A stretch of 61,732 nucleotides of DNA, from NCBI RefSeq assembly GCF_018122655.1, contig NZ_JAGRQC010000007.1:1-61732 (forward strand), written 5' to 3'. Position 1 is the first letter of the stretch. Every line of letters begins with the position of its first letter. Source of the stretch: Stakelama marina. Its GTDB lineage: Bacteria; Pseudomonadota; Alphaproteobacteria; Sphingomonadales; Sphingomonadaceae. Both the position numbers and the translations under genes were made by a program. Under the pieces are notes generated by a model that worked only from the letters and a program-made list of their open reading frames with translations, had not been told where the DNA came from and made no database searches. Shown here one piece after another: positions 52,647-61,577 of this stretch.

Positions 52647-53570
52647 ATGGCCTTCCAGGACGCTTATCGGCAGCAGGTTGCCCTCCTGATCCGCACCATC
52701 CCGTTCGTGGCGCAAGAGCAGTGTTTCGCGCTCAAGGGCGGCACGGCGATCAACCTCTTCGTGCGCGACTTGCCGCGCCTCTCGGTGGACATCGACTTGA
52801 CCTACTTGCCGGTCGAGGATCGCGCTTCATCACTCAAAGCAATCGATGCGGCAATGATGCGGATCAAGGAGCGGATCGAAGGCGGGATACCGGGCGCGGC
52901 GGTCGCCCCATCGCGTTCAGCAGGCGACAACATCATCACCAAGCTAATCGTCCGCTCCGAAGGCGTTCAGATCAAGATCGAGGTCACACCCGTCTTGCGC
53001 GGCACAGTCTACGATCCCGTAGTCATGAGTGTTGTGCCTACAGTCGAAGACACGTTCGGCTTCGCCGAAATGCAGGTTGTTTCCTTCGCCGACCTCTATG
53101 CGGGAAAGATCGTGGCGGCGCTGGATCGCCAGCACCCGCGTGACCTGTTCGACGTGCGAGACCTGCTGGCGAATGAAGGTATAAGTGACGAACTGCGGCG
53201 CGCATTCCTCGTCTACCTCATCAGCCACAATCGCCCGATGGCCGAGGTGCTCGCTCCGACCCACAAACCGCTGGCGGAGGAATTCGAGCGCGGATTTGTC
53301 GGCATGACGCAAGAGAATGTCGAGCTTGCCGATCTAGAGGCTACCCGCGAGGCACTCGTCGCCACAATGGTTGGCGAGATGCCAGACGCGCACCGCCAGT
53401 TCCTGATCGGCTTCAAGCGCGGTGAACCGGACTGGGAACTTCTCGGCATACCGGAAGCAAGGCATCTGCCAGCAGTCTTGTGGAAGCAGCAAAACCTGGA
53501 GAAGATGCAACCTGAAAATCGGAAGGCGATGATTGAGGCATTGGAGAATGTACTGATGGTGCCGAGATGA
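52647..53570 (+). CDS. abiEii: AbiEii/AbiGii-type nucleotidyltransferase toxin
   Basis: A 307-residue toxin with the DNA polymerase-beta-like nucleotidyltransferase core: ALKGGTAINLFVRDLPRLSVDIDLTYL near residue 25 contains GG-TAxN and the DxD pair, and VEVTPVLRG-like IEVTPVLRGTVYD follows. SFADLYAGKIVAALDRQHPRDLFDVRDL is a highly typical AbiEii stretch. AbiEii adds nucleotides to tRNA acceptor ends or uses GTP to block growth, giving abortive phage infection. Its stop overlaps the next gene start (ATGA), unusual for two-gene AbiE operons. Confidence 0.92.
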   Translation: MAFQDAYRQQVALLIRTIPFVAQEQCFALKGGTAINLFVRDLPRLSVDIDLTYLPVEDRASSLKAIDAAMMRIKERIEGGIPGAAVAPSRSAGDNIITKLIVRSEGVQIKIEVTPVLRGTVYDPVVMSVVPTVEDTFGFAEMQVVSFADLYAGKIVAALDRQHPRDLFDVRDLLANEGISDELRRAFLVYLISHNRPMAEVLAPTHKPLAEEFERGFVGMTQENVELADLEATREALVATMVGEMPDAHRQFLIGFKRGEPDWELLGIPEARHLPAVLWKQQNLEKMQPENRKAMIEALENVLMVPR

Positions 53571-54316
53571 TGACATTGCCCGGTTTTCTTCCCGGTGTTC
53601 CGGCAGAGCATGTACTGAACAGGCTTGCCACGGCAGGCGGGAAGGAAGTCGAGTCCGGCAAGTTCGCAAGTCCTGAAAGCTCAGCCGCCCTTGCTGTGAA
53701 TTGCTTTGGATGGTTCATCGAACGCTTGGAGAGTTTTCCGCCGCTGCCCGGCATGGATAACTCTGGCCCCGTGGAAATGGTGGATGTTGAATTTACCGCT
53801 CGATTTCCCTGGTCCGGGGGGCGTCACCCTTGGCTTGACGCTGTCGTTCAAACGCAGGTCAGCCTTATCGGCATCGAGAGCAAACGGTTTGAACCCTTCC
53901 GTGACCAGAAATCGGTGTCTTTATCGTCGGCCTATGATCGACCGGTCTGGGGCGACAATATGCGGCGGTATGAGCAAATGCATGACCGATTGCGGTCCGG
54001 TGCAGTCACGTTCCGCCATTTGGACGCCGTGCAGTTAGTCAAACACGCTTTCGGGCTTGTGACGGAGGCGCGGCGAAGAGGCCGCAGCGCCGTGCTACTC
54101 TATATTTTTGCCGAACCGACCTCACGGGCAGGCAAAGCTATCCCGTCAGAGGATATTTTGCGGCATCGAAAGGAAATCACGGAATTTGCCGAAGCAGTGA
54201 GAGGAGATGACGTCGCGTTTCACTTCTCCAGCTATCGCGACTGGATCTCGACGTGGCCCAACGGTGGCGACCTACAGGCACATGGTCGAGCGATCATCGA
54301 GACATTCAGTCCATGA
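53567..54316 (+). CDS. PD-(D/E)XK nuclease-like protein coupled to AbiE
   Basis: A 249-residue protein. The nuclease pattern is Asp91 (HPWLDAVV), then Glu104-x-Lys106 in LIGIESKRFEPF, the D-x(12)-ExK signature of PD-(D/E)XK enzymes. From memory it resembles the PGN_0703-type putative restriction endonuclease family, which shares the IGIESKxxEPF stretch. The rest includes YDRPVWGDNMRRYEQMHDRL and LDAVQLVKHAFGL. Its ATG overlaps the abiEii stop and its own stop overlaps the next start. Whether it acts with AbiE or is an independent effector is unknown. Confidence 0.72.
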   Translation: MMTLPGFLPGVPAEHVLNRLATAGGKEVESGKFASPESSAALAVNCFGWFIERLESFPPLPGMDNSGPVEMVDVEFTARFPWSGGRHPWLDAVVQTQVSLIGIESKRFEPFRDQKSVSLSSAYDRPVWGDNMRRYEQMHDRLRSGAVTFRHLDAVQLVKHAFGLVTEARRRGRSAVLLYIFAEPTSRAGKAIPSEDILRHRKEITEFAEAVRGDDVAFHFSSYRDWISTWPNGGDLQAHGRAIIETFSP

Positions 54317-54984
54317 GCGGCAGCGGTTCAAGTCGGCTCGTGACGGCGGCTGACATGGCACGCTCGGCCGGCATTGATCCAAAGCGTTTTCGCGCGGTAC
54401 TCAGACAGGCGAATATCAGTTGGCACCCACACAATGGAAGGTGGGAAGCGCTGCGCGATAGCGCAGAGCATCGGGACATGCTTCAGGTCTTGGAGTTCCT
54501 CACGACCACGCAGCGCCCCGAGGTGACAGGTCATCGGGGTAAGTCCGAGCGCCGGTCAACGCAACGCGAAGATAGTGACGAAGCATGGATCGTTGACCTT
54601 TGCGACGAAGTTCTCGGCGAGCAATCGCTCCGTCAGCACAGATTTGCGTTTTTGACAGGTGATCGAGGGCCGACAGGTAGGGCAACGCGACTACCGGTCG
54701 ATGCATACTATCCATCACGGCAACTGGTAGTGGAGTTTCACGAGATTCAGCATTCGCAATCTGTCGCGCACTTCGACAAGCGGCAAACAGTGTCGGGAGT
54801 TTCGCGCGGCGAGCAACGTCGCCGTTACGACGAGCTGCGGCGAGCAGTGCTTCCGATGCACGGTATCGATCTTGTCATTCTCGATTATTCAGAGTTCGAG
54901 CACGGATCAGTAGGACGCCTGAAACGCACAGATAAGGATCGCCGAGTCATCGAGGATCGGCTGCGCGACTATATCAAACCTTGA
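54313..54984 (+). CDS. DUF559/Vsr-like endonuclease-fold protein with N-terminal HTH
   Basis: A 223-residue protein. Residues about 8-55 look like an HTH-type DNA-binding segment (VTAADMARSAGIDPKRFRAVLR). The C-terminal part has LPVDAYYPSRQLVVEFHEIQH, the D-x-Y-x-P...VVE...QH layout of DUF559/Vsr-like nucleases, with Asp130 and Glu141 as candidate metal ligands, then RRYDELRRAVLPMHGIDLVIL. The expected ExK lysine is replaced (E-F-H). ATGA overlap with the preceding nuclease-like gene makes it the fourth gene of the AbiE operon. A sequence-specific or mismatch nuclease is possible. Confidence 0.65.
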   Translation: MSGSGSSRLVTAADMARSAGIDPKRFRAVLRQANISWHPHNGRWEALRDSAEHRDMLQVLEFLTTTQRPEVTGHRGKSERRSTQREDSDEAWIVDLCDEVLGEQSLRQHRFAFLTGDRGPTGRATRLPVDAYYPSRQLVVEFHEIQHSQSVAHFDKRQTVSGVSRGEQRRRYDELRRAVLPMHGIDLVILDYSEFEHGSVGRLKRTDKDRRVIEDRLRDYIKP

Positions 54985-55136
54985 ATGCCTGCTGATTTTG
55001 CACTGCGGGGGCAAGACCCGCGCTCCATTTCAGGCACCAAATGTCAGGACCGGCTGCACGGCCTGCCCCGCTATCAATTCATTGCCTTTCGATCTCAACA
55101 CAATAGCGTATTCTCTATCGCGGAAGGGGGCGGGCT

Positions 55137-58070
55137 TTGAGATTCGTTCGTTGGGCAATCAAGTATTTCTTGTTCTACTTTGCCTGCATGTTCGTCGCTG
55201 CCATCGCAATGACCAACGTGCCTGTCGGAATGCAAATGCTGTTTGCGTTTGTTACCCCTGTATTTCTTGTTCGGTGGCATGAAAAACGTCGAACCGCACG
55301 GCTTCAGTCGGAACATGCCCTATCGGATGTTGAGCCGCCTACTACTCAGATGCCAATCCAACATCGAGAAAGTGCTCGGTCCGTAAGGCGCCATATTAAG
55401 GCGGAACTGCCTCAAGCCCATAGCGTAGCGAAAACTGCCCCGGCAGCCTCAAGAACACCCGAACATCTCAAGCTGGTGGAATTGAAGGAGATACCTAAAG
55501 GGTCTCGAACCAAGGAGCTTCGCGAAAAGCTGTTTGGCGACGATACATCGATCTTCGACCCAAAGAACACACAACGGGTGGAGGAGATCACATCTCGCAT
55601 CCCCTCTCCGGACGAAATTACTGACTCATCACGTAAGCCGCCTGATCGCTCTACCTCACACATCTATCGCCCAAAACAGGACAACGCCGAACTCATACGA
55701 GTAGGAAAGGCTGCAAGAGAAGCTCTGGAGGCTGCTTCAACGAGGAGGGCAGCTGAGAAGAGGTCAGAAAGTTACCGGCAAGAATCTACCAATCAGGACC
55801 GTGATGCTGCGAGAAGAGTCCCGGAAACCGGAGCTACTGAGACGCGCCACTCGCGAATAGAAGAATTGCGTGAAAAATTGTTCGGCCATGAACCGGCTCC
55901 CGATCAATCACCTTCGAGCGCAGAGCTTTCAAATCAAATAGGAGCAACAAAGGAGACAAGCTCACCTCGTCCAATCCAAGGCTGGGTTCCAAAGGGGCAG
56001 ACCGTCACAATAGCGGGCCGAGAAATTGCAGGGATGATCTACATGGGCGTTCCCCCACGCATTGGATCATCCTATTACACCGAAAGGTGTGGAGCCTACA
56101 TCGATCCGGCTGAACACGTTTCGGAATTCGGTAATGATCGCAATGGCGACAATCTGCCATATTGGCCGAGTTATTCCGAAATTCCATCCATCTGCCGAGC
56201 TACATACCTCGATTGGCTTGCCGGTGAGCGCGTCGATGGATCGATCAGCCCAGGCTATTTGTTTCTTTTCTTCTATGGCCTTGAGCGACGTTTTCTGATC
56301 GACCAGCCGTCCGACGAAGAAAAGCAGGAAATCGTTGCCGAGGTGGAGCGCCTCAAGGCACTTTTCTCCGACAACTACTCTGTTCAAAGGTATCTAGGAG
56401 AGTTTCTCGACATAGCGCGCATCATGGCGATGGGCGGCTTCTCCTTGGACGATGCGACACTTAAGCAGGCGATCCTTGAGAGCCGTAGCTGGGACTTGCC
56501 ATTTTCGCTGAAGTTCGCGCTCGGCAACATGATCGCCGAAGGCAAGGCCATCGATGCCGAATGGCTGCATCTCTGGCTGCATTGCCACCCAGAGCGACGC
56601 CTTCGCACTCCAGCCGAGCGTTGCGGCAACGAATTCAAGGCACTTTTCAAATTGAAGTTCGACGCGCTTTATCCTGATGGCTTAAAGATTCGAACGCCTC
56701 GCAAGCTTCTGAAAATGGACTATCGTGCTGCATCCAGCGAGTTCAATTGCTCGGTCAATCTCACGGCGGGAGATGGCGGAGATGTGGTGATCCCCGACGT
56801 TACTGATTTGTGGTCGCCGGTACAGAAAGCGCAAAAAATCGCAGATGAGGCGATGGATGAACTCGATAAGTTCAGCCGGTATCTTGGACGAAATCCAGAT
56901 GGCCGCGGGAGCATTGAAGCACAGGCGCTCCTACCTGCTGAGCTGTGGCGTCTGTTCCCGTCGGACGAGTTGGAAGAACTCAAGGATTGGGCGCGCGAGC
57001 AAGTAGCGACGGGCGGGCTGGTCCCAGCACTTGATGTGATCTCGCGCCTGGAAGGAGAAACGCCGGAGAAGCTCGGCAAGCGGAACCTGACTGGCGCAGC
57101 GGATGCACTCGCCCGTATCGGGTTCGGTATGGCTCCAGACCCAAGATTCTCGCTGCGCGGACCGAAGATCGACGAACCCGTTGTGATCTTCGAACTCGGC
57201 GAGCCGGTCGAACTGCTTGAAGACGTCTCCCCGGCCTATCGAACCGAATTGTTTGAACTAGCGCTGGCGACCTTCGTCGCACATGCCGACAGCAAAATTG
57301 TGGAAGCCGAACGCAGAGCACTCCGTGAAAAGATCGACGCTGTTAGCGGCCTGACTGAGCTTGAAAGAAAGCGTCTCCACGCCAACCTCGAATGGTATCT
57401 CGATGTTCCGCCAGACATGTCATGGCTGCGCAGCAAGCTGAAAGATGCGGACACTGAGCATCATCTAGCCCTGCGCGCGGCAGTTGTCGCGATAGCCCAC
57501 GCCGACAGCGTGATTCAATCTGAAGAAGTGGCTTGCATCGAGAAGATCTACAAGGCTCTCGGGATCGATGCTGGCCTCGTTTACGCCGACCTCCATGCTG
57601 GCGACGTGCCAGACGGCCCGGTTCGCGTCAAAGCCGCTGAAGCGGAAGCACCGGGCGAACAAATACCGGATGAACCAAAAGCCAAAGCTGCTTCGCTCGA
57701 TGCAGCGCGTATTGCCGCTATTCGAGATGACACCGAGCGCGTTTCAAGCGTTCTGGGCGAGATTTTCTCGGCCGACGAAGACGTGAGCTATGAGGTCATT
57801 GCAGCGCATGCTCTTCCATCATCAATGGCTGGTCTCGATCCAAAGCACGCGATGCTTGTGGAGCAGATAATCCAGCGCGAACACTGGGCCGACGACGAGT
57901 TTGACGAGATCGTCGGCAAGAAAGGCCTCATGCCATCTGGCGCGCTTGAGGTAGTCAACGAGTGGGCTTTCGATAAATTTGATGAGGCCTTGCTCGATGA
58001 ATATGACGGATATGACGTATCGCCGGACATAGCCGATACGTTGAGAGCCGAGATGGCGAAGGGGGATTAA
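55137..58070 (+). CDS. Membrane-anchored TerB_N / TerB / TerB_C protein
   Basis: A 977-residue protein. Two N-terminal membrane helices (about residues 5-47) lead into a charged, probably disordered linker (about 50-280) that contains the octapeptide ELREKLFG twice (127-134 and 243-250). A TerB_N domain (about 285-490: VTIAGREIAGMIYMG, LPYWPSYSEIPSICRATYLDWLAGER, GYLFLFFYGLERR) follows. TerB repeats are at about 700-750 and 775-815 (FVAHADSKIVEAERRALREKI, AIAHADSVIQSEEVACIEKIYKALG), and a TerB_C domain ends it (about 835-970). TerB proteins bind metal at membranes in stress and phage responses. TTG start; followed 3 bases later by the ATPase gene. Confidence 0.85.
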   Translation: MRFVRWAIKYFLFYFACMFVAAIAMTNVPVGMQMLFAFVTPVFLVRWHEKRRTARLQSEHALSDVEPPTTQMPIQHRESARSVRRHIKAELPQAHSVAKTAPAASRTPEHLKLVELKEIPKGSRTKELREKLFGDDTSIFDPKNTQRVEEITSRIPSPDEITDSSRKPPDRSTSHIYRPKQDNAELIRVGKAAREALEAASTRRAAEKRSESYRQESTNQDRDAARRVPETGATETRHSRIEELREKLFGHEPAPDQSPSSAELSNQIGATKETSSPRPIQGWVPKGQTVTIAGREIAGMIYMGVPPRIGSSYYTERCGAYIDPAEHVSEFGNDRNGDNLPYWPSYSEIPSICRATYLDWLAGERVDGSISPGYLFLFFYGLERRFLIDQPSDEEKQEIVAEVERLKALFSDNYSVQRYLGEFLDIARIMAMGGFSLDDATLKQAILESRSWDLPFSLKFALGNMIAEGKAIDAEWLHLWLHCHPERRLRTPAERCGNEFKALFKLKFDALYPDGLKIRTPRKLLKMDYRAASSEFNCSVNLTAGDGGDVVIPDVTDLWSPVQKAQKIADEAMDELDKFSRYLGRNPDGRGSIEAQALLPAELWRLFPSDELEELKDWAREQVATGGLVPALDVISRLEGETPEKLGKRNLTGAADALARIGFGMAPDPRFSLRGPKIDEPVVIFELGEPVELLEDVSPAYRTELFELALATFVAHADSKIVEAERRALREKIDAVSGLTELERKRLHANLEWYLDVPPDMSWLRSKLKDADTEHHLALRAAVVAIAHADSVIQSEEVACIEKIYKALGIDAGLVYADLHAGDVPDGPVRVKAAEAEAPGEQIPDEPKAKAASLDAARIAAIRDDTERVSSVLGEIFSADEDVSYEVIAAHALPSSMAGLDPKHAMLVEQIIQREHWADDEFDEIVGKKGLMPSGALEVVNEWAFDKFDEALLDEYDGYDVSPDIADTLRAEMAKGD

Positions 58071-58073
58071 TTC

Positions 58074-59378
58074 ATGTCGAGACTGAAACCGCGCGAACGC
58101 GACGCCATCGTTCAGGCGCTACGCGCCGGTGTTGTTCCCAAATTGGGGCTTCGGCACATCCAGGTCGGACGAGCGCGTGAGATCGAGGAACTCGTCAAGG
58201 ACATGGACCGGATCGCTGATGGCGGTTCAGCCATTCGTTTCATCATCGGCGAGTATGGCTCCGGCAAGACCTTCTTCATGAATCTGATCCGGCTTGTAGC
58301 GCTTGAAAAGGGATTGGTCGTCATGTTTGCCGACCTTGCCCCGGATCGACGCATCCACGCGACCGGCGGGCAAGCACGGGGCCTCTACGCGGAGATGGCG
58401 CGAAATCTTGCCACCCGGACCAAGCCAGATGGTGGTGCATTGTCGAATGTTATCGAACGCTTTGTCAGCCAGGCCCAGCACGATGCCGAGGCGCAAGAAC
58501 AATCGACAGATGACATCATTCGCCAGCGCCTTGCCCATTTCGAGGAGCTGACAGGAGGCTTCGACTTCGCGCAGGTGATCCGCCGGTATTGGGAGGGACA
58601 TGAAACCGGCGATGAAGAACTGAAATCGGCAGCCATTCGATGGCTGCGCGGCGAATTTGCTACGAAAACCGATGCTCGCAAGGCTCTGGGTGTTCGCACA
58701 GTCGTCAATGACGCCAGCGTCTACGATCACCTCAAACTGATGTCGGCATTTGTTTGTGAAGCGGGCTACAAGGGCCTGCTCGTTGGCCTTGACGAGATGG
58801 TCAACCTTTACAAGCTGACTTCATCGCAAGCCCGCAATGCCAACTATGAGCAAATCCTGCGCATCCTGAACGACGTTCTGCAAGGAAGCGCGGAGAACCT
58901 TGGGTTCCTCATGGGAGGAACGCCGGAATTCCTCATGAATACGCGGCGCGGCCTCTACAGCTATGAGGCTCTCCAGTCTCGCCTTGCAGAGAACACCTTT
59001 GCGCGTGACGGACTGGTCGATCTCTCCGGGCCGGTCATTCGACTGGCCAGCCTTACACCCGAAGATTTGTTTGTGCTCCTAGCCAACATTCGCGCCGTCA
59101 TGCAGGGCGATGAAGCAATCCTGCCAGACAACGCCTTGGAAGCGTTCATGGCACACTGCTCGGACAGGATCGGGGAAGCTTATTTCAGAACCCCCCGCAA
59201 TACGGTCACGGCTTTCGTGAATCTTCTGGCCGTGCTCGAACAAAACCCCGGCGTCGAATGGTCGGACCTCATCGAAGAACTCGACGTGGCGGAGGATTCT
59301 GGTGACGACATGAGCGACGTGGATGAGAGCGTTGGCGCTGTTCCCGAGAGCGACGAGCTAGCCAGCTTCCGACTGTGA
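58074..59378 (+). CDS. BrxD-like (DUF2791) P-loop ATPase
   Basis: A 434-residue ATPase. The N-terminal part has REIEELVKDMDRIADGGSAIRFIIGEYGSGKTFFMNLIRL, with Walker A GEYGSGKT at 59-66 (Lys65), then FADLAPDRRIHATGGQARGLY. Walker B is GLLVGLDEMVNLYKL. NYEQILRILNDVLQG, FLMGGTPEFL and YRTPRNTVTAFVNLL-like YFRTPRNTVTAFVNLL complete the family pattern of DUF2791, named BrxD in type 2 BREX. It lies between the TerB gene and the helicase gene, overlapping the latter by GTGA. No PglZ, PglX or BrxC/PglY is seen in the window. Confidence 0.88.
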   Translation: MSRLKPRERDAIVQALRAGVVPKLGLRHIQVGRAREIEELVKDMDRIADGGSAIRFIIGEYGSGKTFFMNLIRLVALEKGLVVMFADLAPDRRIHATGGQARGLYAEMARNLATRTKPDGGALSNVIERFVSQAQHDAEAQEQSTDDIIRQRLAHFEELTGGFDFAQVIRRYWEGHETGDEELKSAAIRWLRGEFATKTDARKALGVRTVVNDASVYDHLKLMSAFVCEAGYKGLLVGLDEMVNLYKLTSSQARNANYEQILRILNDVLQGSAENLGFLMGGTPEFLMNTRRGLYSYEALQSRLAENTFARDGLVDLSGPVIRLASLTPEDLFVLLANIRAVMQGDEAILPDNALEAFMAHCSDRIGEAYFRTPRNTVTAFVNLLAVLEQNPGVEWSDLIEELDVAEDSGDDMSDVDESVGAVPESDELASFRL

Positions 59379-61549
59379 GCGCGGCATTCGACAAGCTGGC
59401 TCGACCGATCCAGAAATGGATACGTCAGCAAGGCTGGAAGGAATTGCGCGATATTCAGGCGCGCGCAACTCACGTGCTTATGGACGGCAATCGTGACCTG
59501 ATTGTCGCTGCCAGCACCGCCGGAGGTAAGACTGAAGCCGCATTTCTCCCGCTACTGTCCCAAGTGCTCGACGAACCCAGTGACGACTCCGGATTTGATG
59601 TTCTATATGTCGCACCGCTGAAGGCGCTCATCACCGATCAGGCGCGGCGACTTGAAGGCATTTGTCGCGATACAGACTTGCCTATCACGCCGTGGCATGG
59701 CGACGTTTCGTCATCGGTTAAGACTAAGGCTATCAAGCGACCGAGGGGCGTGCTGCTAATCACCCCAGAGTCACTTGAGGCGCTTTTCATTAGACGCGGA
59801 TTGGAGATTCCGAGGCTGTTTGGCGCAACGCGCGCAGTCATTCTCGATGAATTGCATTCGGTCCTCGACAGTGAGCGCGGCATCCAGATGCGTTCACTTC
59901 TCACGCGCCTCGAAAGTGCTCTCAAGAGACCTATTCGTCGGATCGGTTTGTCGGCCACTCTCGGAGATATGGAGCTGGCGAAGGCTTATCTTCGTCCTGA
60001 CAGTCCAAGTGAAGTCGAACAGGTCATTGCCGAGGGCGGATCAGCCGAATTGCAGCTCCAGCTCCGTGGCTACGTTGCTGGCGACAAGGACGACGAAGGC
60101 CCTTCAGCGACGGATGCCATTGCGCAGCACCTATTCGAACACCTGAGAGGCAGCGACAATCTTGTCTTTGGCGGTGCGCGTCAGGCAGTTGAAATCTACT
60201 CAGATCGGTTGCGCGCACTTTGCGAAAAGGAACACCTGCCGCAGGAGTTTTACCCTCACCACGCCAGCCTATCGCGCGAGCATCGAGACTTCGTCGAACG
60301 TCGCTTGAAAGATGGTATTGCGCCGACGACTGCCATCTGCACTTCCACGCTGGAATTGGGAATTGATATTGGCGATGTAACTTGTGTCGACCAGATTGGC
60401 GCACCGTTCAGCGTCGCATCGCTCAGGCAAAGGCTTGGCCGATCAGGGCGGCGACCGGGCAAGCCAGCCATCCTTCGGCAGTATGCAGTCGAGGCGAAGC
60501 TTACGCCGACGAGCAATTTTTCGGACCGTCTTCGCCTTGGGATGGTGCGGGCTATTGCGATGATCGAATTGCTCTTGGAAGGCTGGTGTGAACCGCCGCA
60601 ACGCGAGGCCCTGCACCTCTCGACCCTCGTTCACCAAATCCTCTCGGTGATCGCCGAGCGAGGCGGAATACGTGCGCAGCAACTCTACGGGATTCTCTGC
60701 CAAATCGGGCCATTCCGCCAAGTCGATACCCAGCTGTTCCTGGATGTTTTGCGAACACTTGGGCAACCTGAAGTCGCGCTTATTGAGCAAACCAGTGATG
60801 GGCTTTTGCTGCTCGGTGCCAATGGCGAGAAGCTGGTCGAGCACTATAGCTTCTACGCAGTATTTCAGACACCCGAGGAATATAGGCTGATTTTCGGCGG
60901 TAAGGAGCTTGGGACACTCCCCATCGACAACATGATCGCGCCGGGAATGCTTCTCATTTTTTCGGGTAGGCGCTGGCTGGTGCAAGAAGTTCTCGACCGG
61001 GATCGTGTCATTATGGTTGCACCGGCGAAAGCCGGAGTGCCGCCCATTTTTGGGGGCGACCCTGGCAACATCCACGACCGCGTGATCGAGCGAATGTTCG
61101 ATGTTCTAAAAGGACAAAAGCGCCCGATCTATCTTGATCCGACTGCGCTAGAGCTACTCGACGAGGCACGCAGCAACTACGGCCAACTGCAATTTGACCC
61201 CGGAACGATTGCCCAGCTCAGCGACAACGCAGCTGTCATAGCGACGAAAACGGGTTCCGATCGGACAACGACCTTGGCACTCGCCCTTCGGGCGAGCGGC
61301 TTTACCGTGCAGACACACGATGGGTTTCTCGAGGTGTTCGGAAAGGACGAAAGCCCAGATTTGATTGACGCACTTTCGGCCCTGGCAGATGGCAAAGAGG
61401 TGAACCTATTTGCGCATTCGCCGAACTTGTTGTTCGAGAAATTCCATCCTCACTTGACGGAGGAATTGCTGCAGAAAGATGCATTGTCCGCTCACCTAGA
61501 CGCCAGCGGATTGGCTGAGTTGACCCGCTCAATTTTAGGACGGGATTAG
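59375..61549 (+). CDS. Lhr/BrxHI-like superfamily II DNA helicase
   Basis: A 724-residue SF2 helicase. Q-motif-like QKWIRQQGWKELRDIQARA; Walker A ASTAGGKTEAAF (Lys52); motif Ib/TPES VLLITPESLEAL; motif II DELH (158-161); motif III GLSATLGD. Helicase C motifs: TSTLELGIDIGDV and RQRLGRSGRR. The C-terminal region (about 400-724) has Lhr-like LLLEGWCEPP and WLVQEVL elements. The organisation matches the BrxHI/Lhr family that accompanies BrxD in type 2 BREX. GTG start overlaps the ATPase stop. It presumably works on phage DNA with the ATPase and TerB partners. Confidence 0.9.
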   Translation: MSAAFDKLARPIQKWIRQQGWKELRDIQARATHVLMDGNRDLIVAASTAGGKTEAAFLPLLSQVLDEPSDDSGFDVLYVAPLKALITDQARRLEGICRDTDLPITPWHGDVSSSVKTKAIKRPRGVLLITPESLEALFIRRGLEIPRLFGATRAVILDELHSVLDSERGIQMRSLLTRLESALKRPIRRIGLSATLGDMELAKAYLRPDSPSEVEQVIAEGGSAELQLQLRGYVAGDKDDEGPSATDAIAQHLFEHLRGSDNLVFGGARQAVEIYSDRLRALCEKEHLPQEFYPHHASLSREHRDFVERRLKDGIAPTTAICTSTLELGIDIGDVTCVDQIGAPFSVASLRQRLGRSGRRPGKPAILRQYAVEAKLTPTSNFSDRLRLGMVRAIAMIELLLEGWCEPPQREALHLSTLVHQILSVIAERGGIRAQQLYGILCQIGPFRQVDTQLFLDVLRTLGQPEVALIEQTSDGLLLLGANGEKLVEHYSFYAVFQTPEEYRLIFGGKELGTLPIDNMIAPGMLLIFSGRRWLVQEVLDRDRVIMVAPAKAGVPPIFGGDPGNIHDRVIERMFDVLKGQKRPIYLDPTALELLDEARSNYGQLQFDPGTIAQLSDNAAVIATKTGSDRTTTLALALRASGFTVQTHDGFLEVFGKDESPDLIDALSALADGKEVNLFAHSPNLLFEKFHPHLTEELLQKDALSAHLDASGLAELTRSILGRD

Positions 61550-61577
61550 CGCACCAATTGCCGTTCGGACAGCGCCG

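Noticed and set aside
55137..61549. Calling the TerB trio a complete type 2 BREX or a tellurite resistance operon
   Set aside because: PglX, PglY, PglZ and PglW are absent in the window, and there is no TerC, TerD or TerZ gene, so neither label is justified.
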